Assembly: GCF_024498195.1 (NCBI RefSeq)
Contig: NZ_CP101824.1
Coordinates: 682,001-746,000, forward strand
Direction of reading: 5' to 3'
From: Halovivax cerinus
Lineage (GTDB): Archaea > Halobacteriota > Halobacteria > Halobacteriales > Natrialbaceae
Length of the DNA: 64,000 nt
Part shown: positions 34,752 to 42,386 of the stretch, in pieces
Numbering within the stretch: position 1 is the first letter of the stretch
Layout: every line of letters begins with the position of its first letter
Notes under the pieces: generated by a model
Database searches by the model: none
What the model saw: the letters and a program-made list of their open reading frames with translations, nothing else
What the model was told of the DNA's origin: nothing
Translations under genes and position numbers: made by a program

Positions 34752-36497
34752 TCAGGCGCCGATCGACCAGAGCTGGGTGAGGAGGTACCAGTTCAACAGG
34801 TACGTGATCACGAACGCGGCCAGGAAGACCAGACAGAGGACGAACGTGCCCCGCATCTCGTAGGCGTGGACGGGGTCGTCGGGATCCTCGGCCATCGCTA
34901 ACCCCCCATCAGCGACGAGATCGGACACGCCGTCCCGTCCGTCGATCCGCTTTCCGAACAGGAGCGATCCGACCGCGAGCAGGACGAACAGGACGCCGGC
35001 AGCGATAGCCAGCAGCGCGAAGACGCCGAAGATGGCGAACAGCGGGCTCGCCGCGGAGAGGCTGAACTCGGTGCCCGGGATGGTCTCGACGACCTCGACG
35101 GTTCGGCGCGGGACGCCGTAGAGGATACCGACGTACATCATCATGAGGACGGCCACGCCCATCGCGCCCGCGTAGAGGAACGGCTGGGCACTCGCCAGTC
35201 GGGTCGAGAGCCACTGGCGCCCGAACATGGTCCTGATCAGGAAGAAGATGAGACCCATGAACGCGATCGTGGTGCCCAGGACGACCGTCGCGTGGAAGTG
35301 CCCCACCGTCGCGAACGTGTTGTGCCAGGTCATGTTGAGCTGGAGCTGTCCCATCATGACGCCGGTGGTCCCGCCGAGGAAGCCAAAGAGGATGATCGAG
35401 AAGATCGTCGACGAGAAGACGGGGTTCCCCCAGGGAGCGGAGGTGAGCCAGCCGAAGAGACCGCCGCCCGTGCCGCGCTTACGACGACCAGCCTCGATAC
35501 CGGCCGGGATGGCGAACGCGTGGATCAGACTGGCGAACGTCGCCCCGTAGAACGCGTAGGAGGTGTTCCAGATGCGCCACCCGGTCGAGACTGCGGGGTC
35601 CGACAGCAGGTGGTGGGCCGCCCCGAGGTTGATGAAGAAGAGATAGAGGATGAAGGCCGTCCGCGAGACCTTCTCGCTGACCACTTCCGCGCCTGCGACG
35701 ACGTGGGTGAGGAAGTACCAGACCGTGATCATCGCGACGAGGTTGATCTGCTGGGTACCGTGACCGACGATCCAGTACATCTGCCGGTACCAGGCCGCGT
35801 CGACCCACTCGATGATCTCGAAGCGCCAGAGCATCGCCGGGACGAACGCGACCAACCCGCCGACGAGCGCCTCGACGGCGATGATCGACGTGACGAACGC
35901 TCCGAAGGCCACCAGCGGGAGCGTCTTCCCCGGATTCTCCCGCTTCTCGTGCCACATCGTGACGAAGAACGGCAGCGCGGCGACGACCGTCCCGACGATG
36001 AAGAGGCTCGCGGCGGCGTAGAACCACGGCGAGACGGGCATCGGGACGTAGGCAGTCAGGAGCGGGGCCTCGTTAGGCGCCGACGTCGTCCAGATGGTGT
36101 AGTTGACTGCGACCGCACCGGCGACCATCGTGACCCAGCCTGCCGTCGCCACCTTCGTCCACGGCAGTCTGCGACCCAGCACCATCGGCCCGCCGACGTA
36201 GAGGATGGCCACCTCCGTGAACACCATCCAGAAGATGAGCAGGTTCCAGGCGTGCATGCTCAGGTGCGTGTAGAAGGCGTCAGGGCCGAGGAGGCCGATC
36301 GCCTCCCACCGGGTCGTCGCGACGGTGAACGCGAAGATCCCGCCGACGAGCAGGGCGACGACCGCCGTCAGCCCGAACAGCTTCACGTGGTTCTCGACGG
36401 TGTGGTGGATCCGGAGCCCGGTCACCGAACACGTCCGGAAGCCCTCGTCGTCGTACTCGTTGTCGAACAGCCCGAGGACGTCGTAGCTGTGGGCCAT
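34752..36497 (-). CDS. Heme-copper reductase catalytic subunit with NO-reductase-like active site
   Basis: The 581-aa protein has about 13 helices and all heme-copper signatures but one. LSMHAWNLLIFW gives the low-spin heme His. INLGAAHHLLSDP gives two active-site metal His. VGHFHATVVLG gives the two heme His. The helix VI motif is WIVGHGTQQINLVAM: the His is present, but the Tyr of HPEVY, four residues on, is Gln. Without the His-Tyr cross-link, O2 reduction is unlikely. Nitric oxide reductases lack that Tyr. With CuA subunit II next door and nirK in the same window, an NO reductase of a non-classical, CuA-bearing type is the best call. It ends an operon with 36499 and 37049. Confidence 0.8.
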   Translation of the reverse strand: MAHSYDVLGLFDNEYDDEGFRTCSVTGLRIHHTVENHVKLFGLTAVVALLVGGIFAFTVATTRWEAIGLLGPDAFYTHLSMHAWNLLIFWMVFTEVAILYVGGPMVLGRRLPWTKVATAGWVTMVAGAVAVNYTIWTTSAPNEAPLLTAYVPMPVSPWFYAAASLFIVGTVVAALPFFVTMWHEKRENPGKTLPLVAFGAFVTSIIAVEALVGGLVAFVPAMLWRFEIIEWVDAAWYRQMYWIVGHGTQQINLVAMITVWYFLTHVVAGAEVVSEKVSRTAFILYLFFINLGAAHHLLSDPAVSTGWRIWNTSYAFYGATFASLIHAFAIPAGIEAGRRKRGTGGGLFGWLTSAPWGNPVFSSTIFSIILFGFLGGTTGVMMGQLQLNMTWHNTFATVGHFHATVVLGTTIAFMGLIFFLIRTMFGRQWLSTRLASAQPFLYAGAMGVAVLMMMYVGILYGVPRRTVEVVETIPGTEFSLSAASPLFAIFGVFALLAIAAGVLFVLLAVGSLLFGKRIDGRDGVSDLVADGGLAMAEDPDDPVHAYEMRGTFVLCLVFLAAFVITYLLNWYLLTQLWSIGA

Positions 36498-36498
36498 C

Positions 36499-37044
36499 TC
36501 AGCTCCCCTCCGTCACGACGATCGTGCCGTGCATCGTCCGGTGGCCCTGCCCGCAGAACTCGTTGCAGATGATGTGGTAGGTGCCCGGCTCGTCGAAGGT
36601 CATCGGGACGACCCACTCGTAGCCCGGCAGCACCTGCAGGTTGATCTGCTTGCTGAGCGCGTCTTCCGGTCGCAACGAGAAGCCGTGCTGGACGTCCATC
36701 GAGTTCAGGTGGATGTCGTACTCGGTGCCGGCCTCCAGGACGACCGGCGCGCCGTCCCAGTAGAACCGCATCGCCTGGATGTAGACGTCCGTCCCCGGTG
36801 GGACGAGCCCCTCGTCGGTCTCCGTCGCCGCATCCTTGTAGGCCGACAGCTTCTCGCGAAACGCCTCGGCCTCGATCCGATAGGTCTCGCCGATGGGGTT
36901 CTGGTCACCGGCGGTGGTCCAGACGCTCATCCAGCCGAAGAGGATCACCGACCAGATGGCCCCGAGCCCCAGCCAGATCGATTCGCGCCGGTCGACCGGC
37001 TGACTCCACCAGTCGCCCTCGGGTGGTTTGAGTGGTGACGTCAT
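36499..37044 (-). CDS. CuA-containing subunit II of the heme-copper reductase
   Basis: The 181-aa protein has one N-terminal helix (RESIWLGLGAIWSVILFGW) and a cupredoxin domain outside. The binuclear CuA site is complete: His in SMDVQHGFSLRPEDAL and CNEFCGQGHRTM with two Cys, the backbone Glu, His and Met. It accepts electrons, probably from a halocyanin, and passes them to subunit I, whose ATG lies just past its stop. The start at 37044 is chosen because the longer ORF to 37131 adds Arg/Ser-rich shadow. SCO1 and TlpA at 23-24 kb probably assemble its copper. Confidence 0.9.
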   Translation of the reverse strand: MTSPLKPPEGDWWSQPVDRRESIWLGLGAIWSVILFGWMSVWTTAGDQNPIGETYRIEAEAFREKLSAYKDAATETDEGLVPPGTDVYIQAMRFYWDGAPVVLEAGTEYDIHLNSMDVQHGFSLRPEDALSKQINLQVLPGYEWVVPMTFDEPGTYHIICNEFCGQGHRTMHGTIVVTEGS

Positions 37045-37048
37045 CTGA

Positions 37049-37204
37049 TCACCCCGCAGGGACCGAGAAGACGTCCGCCCAACCCCACCCGACGTACGAG
37101 ATCGCGAAGAACGCGAGGGCGGCTGCGGCAAGTAGCCATATTCTGTCGTAGAGCCGTTGCATCACGGGGACCTCGTCGGTTGGGGTCGAGTCGTCCGGAG
37201 TCAT
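37049..37204 (-). CDS. 51-aa single-helix subunit of the heme-copper reductase operon
   Basis: The product starts MTPDDSTPTDEVPVMQRLYD and has one helix (IWLLAAAALAFFAISYVGWG) ending in VFSVPAG. It ends four bases before the start of subunit II, so it is the first gene of the operon. Many B-type and related oxidases have a one-helix small subunit in this position. Its start at 37204 gives the first ATG with a compact leader; ORF readings from 37252 are longer. Confidence 0.72.
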   Translation of the reverse strand: MTPDDSTPTDEVPVMQRLYDRIWLLAAAALAFFAISYVGWGWADVFSVPAG

Positions 37205-37353
37205 GACACGTCCGTCGGTCTGGACGGTATCTGCATACCCGTTGTCCCGCACATATTCCGCCGCCGCTGGCCGCTACCGCCACATTGGGGGCCTTTATGC
37301 GTCGCCCGAAGGCGGCTCGGGGGTTCGGTACCAACGGGGTCCTTCGACCTGCC

Positions 37354-37613
37354 GGCTCTGGGCGACCACGTTCGGTCCACGGCTCTGGACGACCTCGTTC
37401 GATCCGCGACCCTGGGCGACATCGTTCGGTCCACGGCTCTGGACGACCTCGTTCGATCCGCGACCCTGGGCGACATCGTTCGGTCCACGGCTCTGGGCGA
37501 CCTCGTTCGATCCGCGACCCTGGGCGACATCGTTCGGTCCACGACTCTGGGCGACATCGTTCGGTCCACGACTCTGGGCGACATCGGTTGCTCCGCGACT
37601 CCGGACGGTGTCG
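37354..37613. repeat. 27-bp tandem repeat (minisatellite) upstream of the heme-copper operon
   Basis: Nine complete 27-bp units run from 37354 to 37596 with no spacers, then a partial tenth. Two alternating unit types begin GGCTCTGGACGACCTCGTTC and GACCCTGGGCGACATCGTTC. The 37205-37676 gap holds the operon promoter near 37205-37260 and this array. Because 27 is a multiple of 3, several frames stay open across it, but none has protein-like context. It is not a CRISPR array, since units are contiguous. Confidence 0.88.
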
Positions 37614-37676
37614 ATAGGCCGACCGGCACCGACGCGACTGGTCGACGGGCGAGAAGGGACGTCGCGAACCCGGCCC

Positions 37677-39251
37677 TCAGGCGAACACGAGCGTCTCGAC
37701 GACGATGGCGACGAGTATCGCGCCGAGGTAGTAGTTCGAGACGTAGAACGATCGAAGTGTGCGCTCGTCGGTGGGGTGGCGGTACTGCCGGAGCACCGAC
37801 CGGAGGAAGACTCCGCCGAGTGCGATCGACGTCACCGTGTAGAGCCAGCCGAGCCCGGCCACCCAGCCGAGTGCGCTCGCCGCCAACAGCGTCGCGCCGA
37901 GGTAGAGTGTGAGCTGGCGTCGAGCGGCGGCGACCCCTTCCACGACGGGGTACATCGGGAAGCCCCCACGCGCGTAGTCGTCACGGAATGCGATCGCGAG
38001 GTTGTAGAAGTGCGCGGGCGTCCACAGGAAGATCACCGCGGCGAGGCCGATGGCCGGCCAGCCGACGTCGCCGGTGACGGCGGCCCAGCCGATGACTGCC
38101 GGGAGTGCACCCGCGCCGCCGCCGAGGACGGTGTTCCACGCCGTATTCGGCTTCAGTACCACGGTGTAGAGCACGGCGTAGTAGCCGATGGCCGCGAGCG
38201 TCAGCGCCGCCGCGAGGACGTTCGTCCACGTCACGAGGACGGCCATCGAGGCGACGACGAGCGCGACGCCGAACACCAGCGCGTTCCCGACCGGAACCAG
38301 GTCGTGAACCAGCGGCCGGTCGTTCGTCCGATTCATCTTCCGGTCGCGATCGCGCTCGTAGACGTGGTTGAACGTCCCGCTTGCGCCGATCGCGAGGACG
38401 CCACCCGCGAGCGTGGCGAGGACGGTCGTCGCCGTGAGCGTCGCGCCGGTCAGCGTGGCCAGTCCCATCCCGGCGACGGCGACGAGACAGAGCAACCACA
38501 TCAGCCGCGGCTTCGTCAGCGTCAGGTACGCACCCGCGAGGCGGCGAAGCCCGGAGCGCCCGTCGTTCGGTGTGTCGACCTCGGCGTCCGGATCGACGCT
38601 CGGATGCTCCGATGGGCCCTCCACTGGCTGGTCGGCACTCGAACCGACCGACGGATCCGCCACTGGCTGGTCGACGTACGTCTCGACTGCCGGCTTTTCC
38701 CCCGTCCTGTCGTCGCCTGCACTGAGAACCGACTCCGCCCCAGTTGGGTCCACGCTGGACGCCTGATCACGCCTCGCATCCGCCGCCGTGTCGAGCGTCC
38801 AGACGAGCGCGACGAGGAGCGTCGCGAAGATTCCCATCGCGAGCACGAGGTGGACAGTGTTCGCCAGCGACGGTCCACCGACGACGATGAGCGCGCCGAG
38901 GCCCACCTGTACCGGAAAGGCGACGACTGCCGCGTAGACGGCCACGCGGATACGCCGACCGAGCCTCGCCCGTCGAACAGCCAGTCCCGACGCGGCGACC
39001 AGCAGGCCGGTCACCAGCGCCGCCGCCCGGTGGGCCCAGAAGAGGAACTGATCGCCGGAGAGCGGTCCGAACGTCGGATCGGTCCCGCAACTCGGCCAGG
39101 TCGAACACGTGGTTCCGCCGCCTGACGAGACGGCCGTCCCGAGCGCGACGAGCGCGTACGCCGCGATCGTCGTGACCGCAAGCAGCGTGGCGACTCGAAA
39201 GCGGGCACCGCTGTCGGGATCGAAGCCGTCCGCTTCGAGTGTGCTACGCAT
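37677..39251 (-). CDS. ctaB: Fused heme A synthase-like / protoheme IX farnesyltransferase (CtaA-CtaB)
   Basis: The 524-aa protein joins an N-terminal CtaA/COX15-like half (about residues 20-160, four helices, GTAVSSGGGTTCSTWPSCG, FWAHRAAALVTG) to a C-terminal UbiA-type prenyltransferase (about 240-524). The CtaB motif NHVYERDRDRKMNRTNDRP has the Asp-rich metal site. The second Asp-containing loop is AFRDDYARGGFPMYP. CtaB converts heme B to heme O. The CtaA half appears to be only half of a heme A synthase. The linker (about 165-235) is acidic and Pro/Ser-rich. Its product supplies the heme-copper reductase encoded upstream. Confidence 0.9.
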   Translation of the reverse strand: MRSTLEADGFDPDSGARFRVATLLAVTTIAAYALVALGTAVSSGGGTTCSTWPSCGTDPTFGPLSGDQFLFWAHRAAALVTGLLVAASGLAVRRARLGRRIRVAVYAAVVAFPVQVGLGALIVVGGPSLANTVHLVLAMGIFATLLVALVWTLDTAADARRDQASSVDPTGAESVLSAGDDRTGEKPAVETYVDQPVADPSVGSSADQPVEGPSEHPSVDPDAEVDTPNDGRSGLRRLAGAYLTLTKPRLMWLLCLVAVAGMGLATLTGATLTATTVLATLAGGVLAIGASGTFNHVYERDRDRKMNRTNDRPLVHDLVPVGNALVFGVALVVASMAVLVTWTNVLAAALTLAAIGYYAVLYTVVLKPNTAWNTVLGGGAGALPAVIGWAAVTGDVGWPAIGLAAVIFLWTPAHFYNLAIAFRDDYARGGFPMYPVVEGVAAARRQLTLYLGATLLAASALGWVAGLGWLYTVTSIALGGVFLRSVLRQYRHPTDERTLRSFYVSNYYLGAILVAIVVETLVFA

Positions 39252-39510
39252 CGCGCCAGATCAGCGTCACGACGTCGTCTTCACGCTCGACCGACTCGTA
39301 CGCGTAGCCCCGCTCCTCGAGTTTCGGGAGGAGAAACTGCGGGACGCGGTCGTTTCGCTGGACGAGAACGACCTCGTCGTCAAGCTCGGGCAGCCGTTCG
39401 AGCGTCTTCGCGAGCGGATTCGGCGGCCCCATCGACCGCACGTCCAGGTGGTCACGCGGTCGATCCGCCGGTGCGTCGGTCCGGTCGAACACGCCCTCGA
39501 TCGAGTACAT
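39244..39510 (-). CDS. DUF2249 protein
   Basis: The 88-aa protein shows the DUF2249 pattern: HLDVRSMGPPNPLAKTLERL, then DDEVVLVQRNDRVPQFLLPK and a final strand. DUF2249 proteins accompany NO, hemerythrin and denitrification genes; the reaction is unknown. It overlaps ctaB by eight bases (39244-39251), so the two are probably cotranscribed. The start at 39510 is chosen because a CGAA-N4-TTCG site lies 39-50 bp upstream, the same distance as at the other genes; ATGs at 39543 and 39597 are alternatives. Confidence 0.75.
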   Translation of the reverse strand: MYSIEGVFDRTDAPADRPRDHLDVRSMGPPNPLAKTLERLPELDDEVVLVQRNDRVPQFLLPKLEERGYAYESVEREDDVVTLIWRDA

Positions 39511-39548
39511 GCTCGTCCGTCGGGTCGCCAGCCGTGTGTGCATCCCCC

Positions 39549-39560
39549 CGAACGAGTTCG
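39549..39560. promoter_or_regulatory. NarO-type box upstream of the DUF2249-ctaB operon
   Basis: CGAACGAGTTCG lies 39-50 bp before the ATG at 39510, flanked by a CCC/GGG extension that lengthens the palindrome. The spacing equals that at 40008 and 40154. Confidence 0.65.
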
Positions 39561-39640
39561 GGTGTGCGGGCGCTCGTACTCGTATCACCCGCCCCAACGC
39601 CGCTCACGAGACTGTCGCTCGCTGCGCCAGACCTACTTCC

Positions 39641-39780
39641 GCGCCGCTCACGGCTCCCGCCGGTCGCCGTTCGCCGTTCGAGACCTTCGCTCGCTGCGCG
39701 GGGATTGTTCCGCGCCGCTCACGGCTCCCGTCGGTCGCCGTTCGCCGTCGGAGGCCTTCGCTCGCTGCGCTCGCTCAGGC
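39641..39780. repeat. 71-bp imperfect duplication between the two DUF2249 genes
   Basis: A segment beginning GCGCCGCTCACGGCTCCC occurs at 39641 and again at 39712, ending with CTTCGCTCGCTGCGC in both. Part of it recurs at 39600. Such GC-rich direct repeats are common in haloarchaeal spacers. The second copy runs into the 3' end of the gene at 39775. Confidence 0.75.
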
Positions 39781-40008
39781 CTCCCGCTTCGGAAACGTCG
39801 CTCGAAACTCCGCATCGTCGACCTGTTCGACCTCGTAGCCGTCGGCGTCGAACGTCTCGACTTCGGCCTGGAACTCGTAGAACAGCGGTTTGGGCTCGTG
39901 GTCGTTGACGATCGTGAGGCTCTCACCGTCGTTCAGGTCCTCGAACGCGTCGTGAATCTTCGGGTGGCGCTCCATCGGTGGCACGTCACGGACGTCCAGT
40001 TCTGTCAT
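39775..40008 (-). CDS. DUF2249 protein
   Basis: The 77-aa protein is a clear DUF2249 member: MTELDVRDVPPMERHPKIHD, then AFEDLNDGESLTIVNDHEPK and LFYEFQAEVETFDADGYEV. The conserved RH and NDHEPKPL motifs suggest a metal or ligand site. It is a paralog of the protein at 39244. A CGAA-N4-TTCG site lies 41-52 bp upstream, so it is likely induced with denitrification genes. The function is unknown. Confidence 0.85.
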   Translation of the reverse strand: MTELDVRDVPPMERHPKIHDAFEDLNDGESLTIVNDHEPKPLFYEFQAEVETFDADGYEVEQVDDAEFRATFPKREA

Positions 40009-40048
40009 GCGAGTGGGGATCGGTCCCCGGCCCCTATCGGGGTTCGGC

Positions 40049-40060
40049 CGAACCCGTTCG
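40049..40060. promoter_or_regulatory. NarO-type box upstream of the 39775 DUF2249 gene
   Basis: CGAACCCGTTCG lies 41-52 bp before the ATG at 40008. A second short inverted repeat (GGTTCGGCCGAACC) overlaps its left side at 40041-40054. Confidence 0.65.
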
Positions 40061-40102
40061 GGGCCAGGCGCGAGCGGACGAAGCTACCCACGAGCGCCGC
40101 TT

Positions 40103-40114
40103 CGAATATGTTCG
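40103..40114. promoter_or_regulatory. NarO-type box upstream of the 40154 regulator
   Basis: CGAATATGTTCG lies 40-51 bp before the ATG at 40154. A weak TATA-like GCTTTTGCC follows at 40122. The spacing suits activation. Confidence 0.65.
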
Positions 40115-40140
40115 GGCCAACAGCTTTTGCCATCTCCTCC

Positions 40141-40152
40141 CGAACGTGTTCG
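40141..40152. promoter_or_regulatory. NarO-type box abutting the start codon of the 40154 regulator
   Basis: CGAACGTGTTCG ends one base before the ATG. At a leaderless gene this covers the transcription start, which suits repression. The same placement occurs at the regulator at 41405. Confidence 0.65.
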
Positions 40153-40153
40153 T

Positions 40154-40828
40154 ATGGCACACGCGACGCTTTCGGTGACGCTGCCCAGGCGTGTCTGGAT
40201 CGCACAGATCTCTCGCGACCATCCGGAGGCGACGTTTCGCGTCCTCGCCGGGGTTCCCGGTCAGGAGAACGGGTTCGCGTTGGTGAACATTACTGGCCCC
40301 GACGTCGAATCGGTGGCCGAGTCGATGGCTGCCCACGACCAGATCACGGAGTTGTCGCCCGCGCAGGTGAGCGAGGGTGAGCTCACGGTTCACTTCGAGA
40401 CGACCGCTCCCCTCCTGCTCTTCTCCTCGAAGGAATCGGGGATGCCGCTCGAGCCGCCGATCGTCATCCGCGACGGCGAGGCGGAGGTCGACGTGACGGG
40501 TTCGCGTGCCCGCCTCTCGGAGTTGGCCGACCAGCTCGAAGCGTTCGGCTTCACCTACCGCGTCGAGCACGTCCGCGAACGGCTCCACGACAGCCAGCTC
40601 CTCTCCGAGCGCCAGCGCGAGGTCCTCGTCGCCGCCGTCGAGGAGGGCTATTACGACACGCCCCGCTGTTGTACCCTCACGGAACTCGCGGAACGACTCG
40701 ACATCGCGAAATCGACCTGCAGCGAGACGCTCCACCGGGCCGAGGAGACGGTCATCAAGCGCTTCGTCGCCGACCTGCCGACGGAGGACCAAGACGGCGA
40801 ACTGGCGGCTGCGCTCGCCGAACCGTAG
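40154..40828 (+). CDS. HTH_10 (Bat-like) regulator in the denitrification region
   Basis: The 224-aa protein has an N-terminal sensor-like domain (LSVTLPRRVWIAQISRDHPE, FALVNITGPDVESVAESMAA) and a C-terminal HTH_10: LSERQREVLVAAVEEGYYDT, LTELAERLDIAKSTCSETLH, RAEETVIKRFV. No Cys cluster is found in the sensor part; three cysteines lie in the HTH (PRCCTLTELAE, STCSETL). It is preceded by two CGAA-N4-TTCG sites, one at -40 and one at the start codon. It may correspond to the second denitrification regulator type (NarR-like) known in Haloferax, but that is uncertain. The ATG at 40154 excludes a promoter-containing extension to 40007. Confidence 0.83.
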   Translation: MAHATLSVTLPRRVWIAQISRDHPEATFRVLAGVPGQENGFALVNITGPDVESVAESMAAHDQITELSPAQVSEGELTVHFETTAPLLLFSSKESGMPLEPPIVIRDGEAEVDVTGSRARLSELADQLEAFGFTYRVEHVRERLHDSQLLSERQREVLVAAVEEGYYDTPRCCTLTELAERLDIAKSTCSETLHRAEETVIKRFVADLPTEDQDGELAAALAEP

Positions 40829-40995
40829 CCGGTAGATGCCCGACGTGGTCACCCGGCGCGTCGTCTCGCAGGGTGAATCGACAGGCTGGCGACTCGTCTT
40901 CGACTGGCGTCGACGCGTCGCGACCCGTTCGTCGCGATTCCCATCGAAGGAGAACTGCACGTGCCACGTAAGTGGCCGACTCATCAACTCTCGGT

Positions 40996-41319
40996 ATGGA
41001 CCTCGGACTCGTCCTGGAGACCAACGACCCCGAACGCGTCTGGAACGCGTTCCGTCTCGCGAACACCGCGCTCGAGGCGAATCACGCGGTCGAAATCTTC
41101 CTCCTCGGAGACGGCGTCGAGGCGCCGGATCTCGAACACGAGAAGTTCAACCCCCACGGCGTCATGGTACAGTACGCCAGAAACGGCGGCGAAATCGCCG
41201 CCTGTGGCACGTGTCTCGACTCCCGCGACCTCGACGCCGACGAGCTTCGGCCCCGGGGAACGATGTCGGACTACCTGCGAATCGTCGAGGACGCCGAGAC
41301 GGTGCTCACGATCGGCTGA
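40996..41319 (+). CDS. DsrE-family protein
   Basis: The 107-aa protein has the DsrE/YchN fold: GLVLETNDPERVWNAFRLAN, LEANHAVEIFLLGDGVEAPD, and the Cys-containing AACGTCLDSRDLDADELRPR. DsrE proteins are small cytoplasmic sulfur carriers or hexameric proteins of unknown activity. The two cysteines (CGTC) could carry sulfane sulfur. A GTG at 40972 is an alternative start. It lies between the two HTH_10 regulators and is probably part of the same neighbourhood. Confidence 0.85.
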   Translation: MDLGLVLETNDPERVWNAFRLANTALEANHAVEIFLLGDGVEAPDLEHEKFNPHGVMVQYARNGGEIAACGTCLDSRDLDADELRPRGTMSDYLRIVEDAETVLTIG

Positions 41320-41404
41320 CGTCGCCAGCGAGCCGGCGAGTGACGGCCAGCCACGGGCGACTGCGGGGGAACGACCGGTGGTCCACGAGCGAACTGCCGG
41401 ACCG

Positions 41405-42139
41405 CTAGTCGGCGGCTCGTTCGGCCTTTCGGGAGCGGTCGACGCCCAGCGGGTTACCCGTCGACGTCGCCGTGACGAGGCGCAAGAACTTCCCCGCGTT
41501 CGTGAGCAGTTTGTTCTCGGCCTTTCGGAGGTGCTCTTCGTACGTCGAGCGAGCGACGGCCGTCCTGTCGGCCAGTTCCCGGAGGGAGGTCCCCCGCGGC
41601 TGTTCGTAGTAGCCGCTCTCCAGCGCGAACTGGAGCGCCGCGAGCTGGCGGTCCGTGAGGTCCTCGAACAGGTGACTCGCCGGGGCCAGCATGCTGTGGG
41701 GGATCTGTGTCTCCGAAATCGAGGTCTTCGAGAGGAGTTCGATCTCTCTGTCGCTGCGCAAATCGCCAAGCAGCGCCCGAACGTCTTCGCTATCGAAGGC
41801 GACCAGCGTGTAGTGTTCCCAGCCCTGGCGGTAGATCGTCGGCGACTGGTACAGGCAGTTGTGCGCCTCGAACCGGTCGACGATGGACTCCTCGAGCGAG
41901 CAGAGACACGACTGCGTGACGACGTGATAGCCGTCGTCGTCCGCGGATTCGTGTAGCACGGTTCCGAGCTGGTCGATCTCGTCGAGTAGCGCGTCTGTCG
42001 GCGTTCCCTCCGCGGTGAGTTCGAGCACCTGGCAGTCGGAGAGCGGCCACTCGCGGATCGTCAGGTCCGGATGCCGTTCGGAAATCGCCCGATACGGGCA
42101 CTCGTGTTTGACCCGGATCGAGGCTTCGTACAGGCTCAT
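41405..42139 (-). CDS. HTH_10 regulator with Cys cluster (NarO/DmsR-like)
   Basis: The 244-aa protein has five cysteines in its N-terminal sensor: C14 (KHECPYRAIS), C36 (LSDCQVLEL), C78 and C80 (TQSCLCSLEE) and C95 (AHNCLYQSP). They could hold an Fe-S cluster or sense redox state. The C-terminal HTH_10 is LTDRQLAALQFALESGYYEQ, LRELADRTAVARSTYEEHLR, KAENKLLTNAGKFL. In Haloferax, NarO has a Cys-rich motif and activates nar, nir and nos genes under anaerobiosis through CGAA-N4-TTCG. Such a site abuts this gene's start codon, and five others lie nearby. The ATG at 42139 is preferred to 42181, since the site ends just before it. Confidence 0.83.
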   Translation of the reverse strand: MSLYEASIRVKHECPYRAISERHPDLTIREWPLSDCQVLELTAEGTPTDALLDEIDQLGTVLHESADDDGYHVVTQSCLCSLEESIVDRFEAHNCLYQSPTIYRQGWEHYTLVAFDSEDVRALLGDLRSDREIELLSKTSISETQIPHSMLAPASHLFEDLTDRQLAALQFALESGYYEQPRGTSLRELADRTAVARSTYEEHLRKAENKLLTNAGKFLRLVTATSTGNPLGVDRSRKAERAAD

Positions 42140-42140
42140 A

Positions 42141-42152
42141 CGAACCACTTCG
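42141..42152. promoter_or_regulatory. NarO-type box abutting the start of the Cys-cluster regulator
   Basis: CGAACCACTTCG lies two bases before the ATG at 42139 (minus strand). Its placement matches that at 40141 and suggests autorepression. Confidence 0.65.
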
Positions 42153-42386
42153 GACTGGACAGCCGTAACGGTGCCGGTCATGTCCGGCAGTGCCCATATG
42201 CGAATCTCCCTGTTATTCCGGTATATCGATGCACGCGCTTTCGCCAGTCACACGTCGTAATCGAAATCGAACGCGATCGCAGCCGAACCGGAGCGGAGAC
42301 AGACGGAACCGACGAACACCCTGGTTCGACAGGTACCCCGGAAGCGCCGTCGATGACCGCCACCGACGAGACTGCGCCACCGATCG

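Noticed and set aside
34752-36497. Ordinary ba3-type O2 reductase subunit I
   Set aside because: The Tyr of the helix VI motif is replaced by Gln (HGTQQ), so O2 reductase is less likely than NO reductase.
35292-36572. 426-aa plus-strand ORF opposite the heme-copper subunit I
   Set aside because: Composition is Arg/Asp/Pro-rich with no domain, while the minus frame has all heme-copper motifs.
37354-37613. Possible CRISPR array
   Set aside because: Units are contiguous with no spacers, and no cas genes are in the window.
37201-37629. ORF of 142 aa on the minus strand across the 27-bp repeat array
   Set aside because: The unit length is divisible by three, so repeats keep any frame open. The peptide is a bare nine-residue repeat and overlaps the 51-aa subunit gene.
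41778-41789. Another CGAA-N4-TTCG match (CGAACGTCTTCG)
   Set aside because: It lies inside the coding region of the Cys-cluster regulator with no start nearby; likely chance.
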